Part shown: positions 8,061-16,247 of the stretch, one piece after another
Layout: every line of letters begins with the position of its first letter
Numbering within the stretch: the stretch's first letter is position 1
Assembly: GCA_028873815.1 (NCBI GenBank)
Contig: JAPPNN010000061.1
Coordinates: 1 to 32,694 of the forward strand
DNA length: 32,694 nt
Direction of reading: 5' to 3'
Source: Gemmatimonadota bacterium
GTDB taxonomy: Bacteria; Gemmatimonadota; Gemmatimonadetes; Longimicrobiales; Gaopeijiaceae
Position numbers and translations under genes: made by a program
Notes under the pieces: generated by a model
Database searches by the model: none
What the model was told of the DNA's origin: nothing
The model's input: only the letters and a program-made list of their open reading frames with translations

Positions 8061-8129
8061 GGCCAATTGATGGTTGTGAGATCCGCTGATTGATGGCTGC
8101 CGGTCCGGCTAATCGATGGTTAGCCGATC
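8061..8129. repeat. Three 23-bp tandem repeats upstream of the ATPase gene
   Basis: Three units of exactly 23 bp (8061-8083, 8084-8106, 8107-8129) share the core ATTGATGG, ATTGATGG and ATCGATGG, a GGC-like left edge and a GATC- or GTCC-like right edge. The third unit also holds the inverted repeat GGCTAA-7-TTAGCC (8107-8125). They fill the space between the DUF5777 stop and the ATPase start. Equal spacing suggests a multi-site protein-binding region; the regulator is unknown. Confidence 0.55.
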
Positions 8130-9081
8130 AGAACCGCAGCCGCCGCTGGATGTTAAAGCCGATGCGCCAGGATCCCGGGTCGAGGAAGTCCTCGGCGGCC
8201 CCTGCGAGGGTCTGCATCGGGTTCATCTGGTGCTGATTGGTGACCAGGAGCTTGAAGAAGTGTCCGCGCGTGCGGATTTCGACGCCGAACGAGCCGGAGT
8301 CGTACTCCTGGTCCTGCCGGGGCTGGCTGAAGATCCATTCGCCGAAGACGCTCCACGTGCGGTCGAGGTACAGCTGGCCGTTCACGCCCACCGAAACGGT
8401 CGACACGGGGTCGGCGTCCTCAATCCGGGGATTCCAGAGGAAAGTGGGCACGACACCGAGCGCGAGTCGACCGGCGACCATCGCGTTGGCGATCACCTGG
8501 GCGTAGGCCTGCATCTCGTTTGCCTCGGCGGTTTCGTCGCGGCTGCGGTTGGCGGTTCCCGCGTTGTCGCCGGTTCCCGCGTTGCCGCCGTGCAGGACCA
8601 CATGCTGATGACCGTCGTGACCGCCCGCCGTGTCGACCTGCAGGTTCCACGCAATCCCGGCCTGCGCAGCGAACTCGACGGGGCCGGTGGGGGCGTCGAA
8701 GCCCAGTCCGGCGAACCGCGCGTTGAACTCCGTATTGTCCAGGCTGTTGGAACGGAGAATGCCGACGGTGAGGTGGTCGTGGGGTGCGTATGCCAGGCCG
8801 AGGCGATTCAGAACGAACCCATCCAGTCCCCACAGATCGCTCGCGCCGTCTGACAGGTAACCGAACCTGTGGGAAATCTCGACCAGGATGTCGCCCGCAT
8901 CGGACGGAGCCGCGGTCGGCAGCGTCGCCGACTGCGTGGAGGCGAACACGGTCTGAGCCGAGGCCGCCGACGGCGCGGTCAGGCAGGGGATCGGGATGGA
9001 GAGGACCAAAATGCGGAGGCCCGGAATGCACAGCCTCGGAATGCAGAGGCCAAGCCAGGCTTTCATCGTGATCCACTTCAT
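8128..9081 (-). CDS. DUF5777-family beta-barrel protein
   Basis: A 317-residue exported protein. An N-terminal signal sequence ends near PSAASA|QT. The mature part matches the DUF5777 pattern: EISHRFGYL, LWGLDGFVLNRLGLAY, a central barrel of short amphipathic strands, and the aromatic end GFNIQRRLRF typical of outer-membrane barrels. A His/Gly-rich loop (GGHDGHQH) lies in the middle and might bind metal. DUF5777 genes are often found with respiratory or copper-related genes; no such partner is here. The signal peptide contains a short internal repeat (CIPRLCIPGL). It lies 28 bases after the large surface protein, so the two are probably one operon. Met6 (9066) is an alternative start. Confidence 0.75.
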   Translation of the reverse strand: MKWITMKAWLGLCIPRLCIPGLRILVLSIPIPCLTAPSAASAQTVFASTQSATLPTAAPSDAGDILVEISHRFGYLSDGASDLWGLDGFVLNRLGLAYAPHDHLTVGILRSNSLDNTEFNARFAGLGFDAPTGPVEFAAQAGIAWNLQVDTAGGHDGHQHVVLHGGNAGTGDNAGTANRSRDETAEANEMQAYAQVIANAMVAGRLALGVVPTFLWNPRIEDADPVSTVSVGVNGQLYLDRTWSVFGEWIFSQPRQDQEYDSGSFGVEIRTRGHFFKLLVTNQHQMNPMQTLAGAAEDFLDPGSWRIGFNIQRRLRF

Positions 9082-9109
9082 GTCAGGAGATTAGTGGTCC
9101 GGGTGGCGG

Positions 9110-12100
9110 TTAGCCAACCGGTCCGCGCCTGAACTCGATCTGTCCCATCAGCTGCAGGCGTTGGCCGCCCGACGTGCGATCGTACACGGTGGTCACTTCG
9201 AGCACTTGGCCTCGGAGCCGGGACCGGTACGCGCCACGCACGTCCATCGTCCAGCTTGCGGGGGCTTCCACTCCCGGCGCCATGCCTGGTGTCATGCCTG
9301 GCGCGCGGTCCTGCCAGAGTGCGAAACCGCCCCTGGTCTGGCCACCCCAATGAGGCGACGCGGACAGCGAGAATCCCTCCTCCTCGCGCCCGCCCACGGT
9401 CAGGGTCAGGCCGGCGCCGCTCTCCCCATAGCTGGTGGCCGAATGAAAAGCAAGCCATCGGCCCTGCAGGTCAACGCCTACGATTCCGATCTGTGCACGC
9501 ATTCCGCCGGAGAGTTCCACGCCGCGTCCGGTCCGGCCGTCCCCACCGTCATGGCGCAGATGCACGGCGCCGAACGGGGCGAGTCCCGCGTCGCCGACCC
9601 GGAGTTCGCTGCGCACGTCGAGGCCGAGGCGGGCCTGGTGCACGCGCCCGCGCAGGTCGTCGATCGTCTCCGTCCCCTCGCGGGTCGACAGGCTGGCCCA
9701 GCCCGCGTCGGCCCTCAGCCCGAACGCGACCGGACCGCGCGCCGGTCCCAGCCGCCGCCGGAAATCGACGAGCCCCATGGCGAGGTCCAGCGGACTCGTG
9801 CCGACCTTGCCCGTCGCGGCGCGTTCATTCCGCGCCTCCCCCCTGCCCGCGCCGAATGTCGTCCAGATTGCGGTGGCTCCTCGGGACCAGCGCAGGTACG
9901 GGTGCGCCGACGTCATCGAGGTGCTCAGCTGGCCACTCGCCGTCCCGGCATTCCAGTCGCTGGCGCCCCGGCTGCGGCCGAGCGCGACGCCGAAGAGCCA
10001 GTTCGGCAGCTGGGCGTCCAGCCCCAGGTACCCGATGCGCAGGTCTCCGTCGTAGTCGCCGGAGATGCCGGCCAGCCCGGATCCGATTACGGCGTCGCCG
10101 CCGTTGTAGCGCTGGATGTCCGTCTGACCCCACAGCGACCACGCGATTCCGGGGCGTGTCGAGTCCGCGGACTGGCCTCCCCAGCCCAGCGTGAAGTCGG
10201 TGCCGGAGATTCCGGCGGGGGGTCGGAGGTGGTTCAGCGGGTTCGAAGCGCCCGTGGGCGCGAAGTCCGACACGGAGAGCTCGGTGCCCGGCGCGGACCT
10301 TGGCGCGGCCGGCGTCGGCAGCATCCCCCTCGGGTCGGGCAGCCATCCCGTCACGATCCGCTTTGCGGCGTCCCAGAAGTCGTGCCCGCCCCGGAGCCCG
10401 TCCGGAAGCGCCACGGTTCTGCCGCCAACACGCAGTCCTGACTGCCGGCCCGCATCGGTACTTCCCGGGTCGGCGTCGGGTGCGACGCGTCGTTCCAGCG
10501 TCATGCGGGCGCTCGAGAGATAGGACCGCGCCATGGCGGCGAAAGCATCGCTGAGCACAGCCCGTCCCGCCCGGTCGCTCACGCCAACGGTCACGCGCTG
10601 GGTCGCCGCCAGTCCGCCGGGATCGGTCGCCGTGACGATGACCGTGGCGTCTCCGTAGACCACCGGAAGCAGGACGAGCGTCGCTTCCGTAACCGTCGCG
10701 GTCACGATGTCCGCGCTGGAGGATTCGGCACTGAAGACCAGTGGATCGCCATCGACATCGGTGAAGAAGGGCGTGAGTTCCACCGTCACACCGTCGCCGC
10801 CCTCGTCCAGCAGCTGATCGGGGATCACTCCGACCGCCGTCGGTCCGTCGTTGACCGGAACCACGGTGACCTCGACGGCGGCGGTGTCGGCGAGGCCGTC
10901 CGGGTCGGCAACCACGTAGGTGAAGCGGTCGGGACCGTGGTAGTTCGGGTCCGGGACGTACGAGACGTTCGTTCCGTCCGCCGCGATCGCGACCGCGCCA
11001 TGCTCGGTGGGCGAAACGCTTCGGACGCTGAGCCGGTCGCCGTCGAGATCCGTGTCGTTGTCGAGTACGGGGATCTCGATCGTCTCGTCCTCCAGGGTGG
11101 TGGCCTGGTCGTCGGCGGCCTCGGGGGCGTCGTTGACCGGAGTGACCGTGACCTCGACCGTCGCGGTGTCGGCCAGGCCGCCGTCGTCGGCGACGACATA
11201 GGTGAAGTGGTCAGTGCCATGGTAGTTCGGGTCCGGGACGTACGAGACGTTCGTGCCGTCGGCCGCGACCTCGGCCGCGCCATGCTCGGGCGACGAGACG
11301 CTCCGGACGCGCAGTGGGTCGCCGTCGAGATCCGTATCGTTGTCGAGTACGGCGACCTCGACCGCCTCGTCTTCTCGAGTGGTAGCCTGGTCGTCGCCCG
11401 CCTCGGGCGCGTCGTTGACCGGGGTCACCGTGACCTCGACCGTCGCGGTGTCGGCCAGACCGCCCGGGTCGGCGACGACGTAGGTGAAGCGGTCGGGGCC
11501 GTGGTAGTTCGGATTCGGCGCGTATTGCACGGTCGCCCCTGCGTCGACAATTCGCGCCTCTCCGTGCGCGGGCGCGCCGACCTCCACCACGCGAAGCCGG
11601 TCCCCGCGATCCGGATCGACGTCGTTGGCCAATACATCCGCCCTGGTTTTCCGGTCCTCGGCCACGCTCAGCGCGTCGTCCATGGCCGTCGGACGTTCGT
11701 TCACATTCACCACGCTCACCACGACCTCGGCCCGCGCTGCTCCGCCCAGCGCGTCGGTCGCCGTCACGGTCAACGCGTAGCGGTTCGGCTCGGTTTCGAA
11801 GTCCTCGCCGGGGCCGATGTAGCTCAGAGCTCCCGACGCCGCATCGAGGACAAAACGGTCGCTGCCCGAAGCCAGCGCGAGCTCGAAATCGTCTCCATCG
11901 GGATCGGTCGCGCGAATGCGGCCGAGCGTGATTGGCGCCGCGCTGCCATTGCGGTTCTCGGCAATCACGAAACGAAGGGACGGGCCGAACACCGGCGGGC
12001 GGTTTGCAACGTCGACCGCCGCCTCCGCAACCGCCCTCCCGCCACGGCCGTCGGTGACTTCGACCCGGATGGCGACCCTGCCGGTGCGGTCCGGTGCCGT

Positions 12101-13276
12101 CCAGCGCGCATTCGGCCGGTCGGTCGCTCCCGTGAACGTCCCCCTCGGGGCTTTCCATTCGTACGTAATCGGGTCGCCGTCCGGATCCGAGGCCTCGGCC
12201 CTCAACCGCACCTCCCCACCCCTCGGCACCGTGCAGGGATCGCAGGTGGCCCGCACGACGGGCGGCTTGTTCGGCGGGGCCCGCGAGTCGCGGATCGTCA
12301 CCTCGACCGAAGACGGGTCGCCGGCCGTCACCTCCGGCGGCAGTTGGCCCAGCGCCACCATGAACGTCTCGTCGTCGTTGTCCACGTCCTCGATCGTCTG
12401 GATCGTGCCCGAGCCGAACGTCTGGCCACCAGCGATCGTGATGCTTGCCAGCTCCTCGAAGTCGCCCGATTCGGCGGTTCCGGAGACCAGCTCCAGCGGA
12501 ATCGTGACGCTGTTCGACAACGTCTCCGACAACCGCGCCGTCACCGTCACCGGCTGCCCCTCGTCCACCGGGTTCGGAGCGACCGACAGGCTCACACTCG
12601 GCCCGGACGGGCGGGGCGGCAACAAACTGGTGAACGTGAGCCTGGCCATGCGCACGTTGGAGAACTTGCCCGTTCCCGCAATGCTCGTGATGACGCCCTG
12701 TGGATTCGTGTCGGGATTGGATAGCGAGAATTCCGTCCCGTCCTCGGTGCCGGCATCGTACGGAAAGAGATCGATCACAACCGATTGCTGCCACCCGCCG
12801 CTCCCGTCAAGCAGGGATACTCCCGACACGCCGACGAACCAGTCGGGACTGGGACCGATCATGGACAGGAGCGTTACCTGCGGATGCTCCGGCGTGACGT
12901 CGATGGTGAACGTCGCGGTGCCGGTGCCGCCTCCGGAGACGCCCTGCTCAATGACGGACCGCGTGTCCGAGCTGCGCTGGACTTCGCTGCGGAAGGTCCC
13001 TGTGGCGCCCAGTTCCGCAACCATCTCGACACCGGCACTGGCCCGCCCACCGGGTTGCCAGAAGGTGACACCGCTCCCATGCACGCCGCCGATGAGTGTC
13101 GTGAAGTGCGCTCCCCCCACCACGCCGCCGGGCGTGCTCGCCAGCGTCCAGTTGCCTTCGAACGTCACCCGGTAGGTGACCGTTTGCGGCGCGGCCGGCG
13201 AAGCGGACAGGCCGATGGAAACAGACACCGCAGCAAGCAGGCCGAAGCGCCGGCGTCCCAGGAATCGAGGTTGCAT
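9110..13276 (-). CDS. Large multidomain surface protein: Spondin_N, Calx-beta, Ig/cadherin, VCBS-like repeats, barrel
   Basis: A 1388-residue exported protein. In order: a signal peptide (about 1-31, ending APQT); a Spondin_N domain (about 33-215; VTFEGNW, HFTTLIGGVHG, SMIGPSPDWFVGVSGV, YDAGTEDG); a Calx-beta-like domain (about 228-325, NPVDEGQPVTVTARLSE); an Ig/PKD-like domain with a Cys-x-x-Cys (about 335-425); a cadherin-like domain (about 430-525); three 94-residue VCBS-like repeats (529-810) with the core NYHGxDxFTYVVAD; another Ig-like domain (about 812-905); then a C-terminal region rich in alternating aromatic strands (about 1010-1388) resembling an autotransporter-type barrel. The DxDGD motifs in the repeats suggest calcium binding. 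The likely place is the cell surface, with the barrel as anchor, and the likely role is adhesion; that is inference. The upstream region is unusually AT-rich, and a DUF5777 barrel gene follows. Confidence 0.85.
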   Translation of the reverse strand: MQPRFLGRRRFGLLAAVSVSIGLSASPAAPQTVTYRVTFEGNWTLASTPGGVVGGAHFTTLIGGVHGSGVTFWQPGGRASAGVEMVAELGATGTFRSEVQRSSDTRSVIEQGVSGGGTGTATFTIDVTPEHPQVTLLSMIGPSPDWFVGVSGVSLLDGSGGWQQSVVIDLFPYDAGTEDGTEFSLSNPDTNPQGVITSIAGTGKFSNVRMARLTFTSLLPPRPSGPSVSLSVAPNPVDEGQPVTVTARLSETLSNSVTIPLELVSGTAESGDFEELASITIAGGQTFGSGTIQTIEDVDNDDETFMVALGQLPPEVTAGDPSSVEVTIRDSRAPPNKPPVVRATCDPCTVPRGGEVRLRAEASDPDGDPITYEWKAPRGTFTGATDRPNARWTAPDRTGRVAIRVEVTDGRGGRAVAEAAVDVANRPPVFGPSLRFVIAENRNGSAAPITLGRIRATDPDGDDFELALASGSDRFVLDAASGALSYIGPGEDFETEPNRYALTVTATDALGGAARAEVVVSVVNVNERPTAMDDALSVAEDRKTRADVLANDVDPDRGDRLRVVEVGAPAHGEARIVDAGATVQYAPNPNYHGPDRFTYVVADPGGLADTATVEVTVTPVNDAPEAGDDQATTREDEAVEVAVLDNDTDLDGDPLRVRSVSSPEHGAAEVAADGTNVSYVPDPNYHGTDHFTYVVADDGGLADTATVEVTVTPVNDAPEAADDQATTLEDETIEIPVLDNDTDLDGDRLSVRSVSPTEHGAVAIAADGTNVSYVPDPNYHGPDRFTYVVADPDGLADTAAVEVTVVPVNDGPTAVGVIPDQLLDEGGDGVTVELTPFFTDVDGDPLVFSAESSSADIVTATVTEATLVLLPVVYGDATVIVTATDPGGLAATQRVTVGVSDRAGRAVLSDAFAAMARSYLSSARMTLERRVAPDADPGSTDAGRQSGLRVGGRTVALPDGLRGGHDFWDAAKRIVTGWLPDPRGMLPTPAAPRSAPGTELSVSDFAPTGASNPLNHLRPPAGISGTDFTLGWGGQSADSTRPGIAWSLWGQTDIQRYNGGDAVIGSGLAGISGDYDGDLRIGYLGLDAQLPNWLFGVALGRSRGASDWNAGTASGQLSTSMTSAHPYLRWSRGATAIWTTFGAGRGEARNERAATGKVGTSPLDLAMGLVDFRRRLGPARGPVAFGLRADAGWASLSTREGTETIDDLRGRVHQARLGLDVRSELRVGDAGLAPFGAVHLRHDGGDGRTGRGVELSGGMRAQIGIVGVDLQGRWLAFHSATSYGESGAGLTLTVGGREEEGFSLSASPHWGGQTRGGFALWQDRAPGMTPGMAPGVEAPASWTMDVRGAYRSRLRGQVLEVTTVYDRTSGGQRLQLMGQIEFRRGPVG
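10847..11692 (-). repeat. Three 282-bp tandem coding repeats
   Basis: Three units of exactly 282 bp (10847-11128, 11129-11410, 11411-11692) encode 94-residue VCBS-like domains. The two C-terminal units are closest to each other (for example NVSYVPDPNYHG in both), and the first, N-terminal unit has diverged more. No unit carries a frame break. This similarity would allow copy-number change by recombination and can mislead short-read assembly. Confidence 0.9.
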
Positions 13277-13426
13277 TCCTGGAATCTACGTCCGCGCCGA
13301 CCGGAAGGCAGGCATCGAAGCGTCCGGAGGCCACGATAAACGTCTGATTTTTCCCAAAACTGTCATCTTATATTACAATTATTCTCCTATTGGGACCACC
13401 AAGCTTGCTATCGACCGAGAATTCCC
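13277..13426. promoter_or_regulatory. AT-rich divergent promoter region
   Basis: This 150-bp gap separates two divergent genes. Bases ~13348-13386 are very AT-rich (including TTATATTACAATTATT), unlike the GC-rich surroundings, as expected for promoter melting regions. TATATT at 13369-13374 is a possible -10 for the Fic gene, but no good -35 is paired with it, so exact promoters are not called. Confidence 0.5.
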
Positions 13427-14911
13427 ATGAGCCGCGTATTGAGGGAGCTACCCGAGGCGTTCGTGTCTCGCACCGCGATCAGCCGTGCGGTGTCGCGGGC
13501 GGTCAAGGCCGGGCAACTCCGGAAGCTTGCTTCCCGCCTCTACACCAGCAACCTGGATGACGCTCCCGAGGACATCGTGCGGAGGAACCTGTGGGGGATC
13601 GTCGCGGGGTACTTTCCCGGGGCCCTGATCGCAGACCGCACCGCGTTCGAAGCAGGTCCCGCCTCCGATGGCTCTGTGTGCCTTGTCAGCGACCGCGGGC
13701 GAAGGGTCGAGTTGCCGGGCATCGTTTTGCGGCCGCGCAGGGGGCCCGGACCGGTCGCATCGGACATGCCGTTTGTCGCCGGGCTTTTTCTCAGTTCGCG
13801 GACGCGGGCCTATCTGGAGAACATGCGCCGTTCCCGCGCCAGGGGCGGTCGTGTGCCACGCACTCTCAGACGCACGGAAGTCGAAGAGCGCGTCGACCGC
13901 CTGATTCGGACGGCCGGTGAAGCGGGCGCCAATCGCCTGGGGGACGATGCCGGGGAGATCGCGGTCGAACTCGGCCTGGAGACCGAGGCCGCCCAACTCG
14001 ACTCGCTGATCGGCGCTTTGCTCGGCACGCGTCGAAGCCAACTCGAGTCTCCGGCGGCCATCGCCCGCGGCAGGGGACGACCCTACGATCCGGATCGGCT
14101 GGAGTTGTTTCACAAGCTGCACCAGGCGCTTCGCGGTCGTCCTCCCAGTATCCGGCCCGCGCCTGCCCGCGACGCCGGAAGTCGGGCGACGCTGGCGTTC
14201 TTCGAGGCCTACTTTTCCAACTTCGTCGAAGGCACCGAGTTCCTGGTCGACGAGGCCATTCGCATCGTCTTCGAGGGCGAGATTCCGTCCCATCGGCCAG
14301 CGGATGCCCATGACGTCGTCGGCACCTGGCGTATCGTATCCGACGCCGAGGAGATGGCACGGACGCCCGCAACCTTCGGGGAGTGCACCGACCTCCTGCG
14401 AGAGCGCCATCGGCGGATCATGAAGGGACGCCCCGAGGTGCTGCCCGGCGAATTCAAGCAGGAGGAGAACCGGGCCGGACGGACCGTCTTCGTCGCTCCC
14501 GATCTCGTCCCGGGCACCCTCGATGCAGGTTTCGACCTCTACCGGAGCCTTGAGTCGCCATTCGAGCGCGCCGTCTACATGATGTTCCTCGTCAGCGAGG
14601 TGCACCCCTTCGCCGACGGCAACGGACGGATCGCGCGCGTGATGATGAACGCCGAGCTTGTCGCGGGAGGGGAAGAGCGCATTGTGATTCCGACCGTGTT
14701 CCACGGGACTTGCCTCGCCGCACTGCGCATGCTGTCCCGGACCGCGCGGCCGGGACCGCTGGTGCGGGTCCTGAACTATGCACAGCGGTGGACCATTGCG
14801 GTCGACTGGAGTTCGCTCGAGGCGGCGGAGCGCGAGCTGGCCAGCTGCAACGCGTTCCTGGACTCGGATGAGGCGGAGGCGGAGGGGAAGCGGCTGCGGA
14901 TGCCGGGATGA
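13427..14911 (+). CDS. Fic-domain protein with AbiEi-like N-terminal domain
   Basis: A 494-residue protein. The N-terminal ~100 residues resemble the winged-helix antitoxin domain of AbiEi-type proteins (ISRAVSRAVKAGQLRKLASRLY...ALIADRTAFE). The C-terminal half is a Fic domain with the full active motif HPFADGNGRIAR; the catalytic base is His393. Fic enzymes usually transfer AMP from ATP to a target protein hydroxyl. An SNFVEG segment (264-269) fits the (S/T)xxxE(G/N) inhibitory motif, with Glu268 as the blocking glutamate. Its place before the Fic core makes this a self-inhibited class II Fic protein. The DNA-binding domain could control its own promoter or locate it on DNA. ATG 13427 has only a weak ribosome-binding site. 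The target is unknown. The downstream neighbour is a Uma2 nuclease-like gene. Confidence 0.88.
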   Translation: MSRVLRELPEAFVSRTAISRAVSRAVKAGQLRKLASRLYTSNLDDAPEDIVRRNLWGIVAGYFPGALIADRTAFEAGPASDGSVCLVSDRGRRVELPGIVLRPRRGPGPVASDMPFVAGLFLSSRTRAYLENMRRSRARGGRVPRTLRRTEVEERVDRLIRTAGEAGANRLGDDAGEIAVELGLETEAAQLDSLIGALLGTRRSQLESPAAIARGRGRPYDPDRLELFHKLHQALRGRPPSIRPAPARDAGSRATLAFFEAYFSNFVEGTEFLVDEAIRIVFEGEIPSHRPADAHDVVGTWRIVSDAEEMARTPATFGECTDLLRERHRRIMKGRPEVLPGEFKQEENRAGRTVFVAPDLVPGTLDAGFDLYRSLESPFERAVYMMFLVSEVHPFADGNGRIARVMMNAELVAGGEERIVIPTVFHGTCLAALRMLSRTARPGPLVRVLNYAQRWTIAVDWSSLEAAERELASCNAFLDSDEAEAEGKRLRMPG

Positions 14912-15024
14912 GGGGGACGACACCGGTTCGCGCAGGCTCTAACAATGATGACGGAACCCTGATCGCACCGTTGTACCCTCCTCCCCTGGAGCGGTTCGCG
15001 GACCCGAGACCGGGGAGGTATGAT

Positions 15025-15606
15025 GTGTCCACCATGCAGACTCGAGCACCGACGACGTGGGAGGATGTCCTGCGGATGCCGGACGACGGCAACCGCTACG
15101 AGTTCATAGGGGGGCGGCTGTACATGACGCCCGCTCCCGTAACCCGGCACCAGCGCGTTCTTGGGCGACTTTGGTCGGCCCTGTTGCGGATCCTTGTGGA
15201 CTCCGGACGCGGCGAGGTGTTCTCCGCCCCTCTACTGGTCGAGTTCCCGGGAACCGGCGACCGGGTGCAGCCCGACCTTCTGTTCGTGTCCAATGAGAGG
15301 CGGGCGATCATCGGCGAGAAGCAGGTCCTGGGGGCTCCCGACCTTGTCGTCGAGATCCTCTCGCCGACCACCGCGCACCGCGACCGCGGGATCAAGCTTG
15401 ATCTGTACGCGCGTCACGGCGTGCGGCAATACTGGATCGTGGATCCGGGCGAGGATGTGGTGGACGTCTGGCGCTTTGCGGACGACCCAGGGCGAGAGCG
15501 CTTCTCCGGGGAGCTCCCCGTCCGGATCGGTTCCGAGCGCCTGGGTCTGATCGACCTCGACGAGGTCTTCTCGCGCCATCTGGACCTGTGGGAGGAGGGG
15601 GACTGA
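15025..15606 (+). CDS. Uma2-family (DUF820) restriction-endonuclease-like protein
   Basis: A 193-residue protein of the Uma2/DUF820 family, PD-(D/E)xK nuclease fold. Putative active-site residues: Asp84 (QPDLLFV), Glu110 (DLVVEILSP) and Lys124 (RGIKLDLYARHGV), followed by the family signature QYWIVDP. Biological role is unknown; members are abundant in cyanobacteria and other bacteria with much accessory DNA. Start choice: GTG 15025 has GGGGAGGT six bases upstream, whereas the in-frame ATG 15034 would be 15 bases from it, so GTG is preferred (with the ATG the protein is 190 residues). The frame is intact and of normal length. Confidence 0.85.
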   Translation: MSTMQTRAPTTWEDVLRMPDDGNRYEFIGGRLYMTPAPVTRHQRVLGRLWSALLRILVDSGRGEVFSAPLLVEFPGTGDRVQPDLLFVSNERRAIIGEKQVLGAPDLVVEILSPTTAHRDRGIKLDLYARHGVRQYWIVDPGEDVVDVWRFADDPGRERFSGELPVRIGSERLGLIDLDEVFSRHLDLWEEGD

Positions 15607-15632
15607 CCGTACGTCGGCGAGGAGCCGAGGCA

Positions 15633-16057
15633 ATGAAGTACGTGAAGATTCTCGCCGCGGTCGTGATGGTGGCGCTCGATGGGTGCATCCACGAGGGCGA
15701 TCCCCCCCACCACCCCCCATCCACGGCGAGTGGTTCGCATCGCACACCGACGGCGACACCGCACTCGAGTTGACCATCGATATCGAGGAGCCGGCACCCC
15801 ATTTCATAGTCGGCGACGCGCGGCTTGAGGTCACCGAACCCGACGAACTCCCGCTCGTCGTTCTGGGCTACATGACCGGCAGCTTCCACTACCCCTTCGT
15901 CGAAATGAACTTCAAGCTGTTCGTGGCTGCCGGGCAGGACCCCGTTGAAGCCCGCTTCGAGGGCCGCTACGGAATCGGCGGCATCGGCGGCGATTTCGTA
16001 CTCGCCAATCCCATCGGCCGGGCCGACACGCTGCCACTCATTCTGAGGCGGCGGTGA
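15633..16057 (+). pseudogene. Lipoprotein gene frameshifted at poly-C tracts
   Basis: An ATG at 15633 starts a lipoprotein signal (KYVKILAAVVMVALDGC; Cys17 is the lipid anchor). The frame then reaches two runs of C: seven at 15702-15708 and six at 15713-15718. After them the natural continuation (IHGEWFASHTDGDTALEL through LPLILRRR) is in another frame, open to 16057. One extra C in either run would join them into a protein of about 141 residues, an acidic, beta-rich domain of unknown function. As written, the first frame stops near 15773. This may be an assembly error, a real disruption, or a phase-variable switch. Confidence 0.6.
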
Positions 16058-16247
16058 TGGGGAGGGCGGCGCGGCTCGTGGGCTCAGTGGGAAGGAGTGT
16101 GGGTAAGGCGGTAGGTGACGAGCGTTCCCGGGCCTGGTTGCCGGGCCGACCCCCGTCAGTAGCTTCAGCCCTACAACCCGAGAACGGAAGTCGACCGGGT
16201 GTCCGCCTGGCAGGCTCCACCCTCGGCCGGCACAGGAGGACACCGCG

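Noticed and set aside
10937..12724. 595-codon plus-strand frame inside the surface protein gene
   Set aside because: Repeats of RDVRDVR and similar only mirror the tandem repeats of the real minus-strand gene.
16058..16247. Possible riboswitch before the gamma-glutamyltransferase
   Set aside because: A few GC-rich inverted strings are present, but no pattern matching a known riboswitch and no terminator or sequestering stem over the ribosome-binding site.
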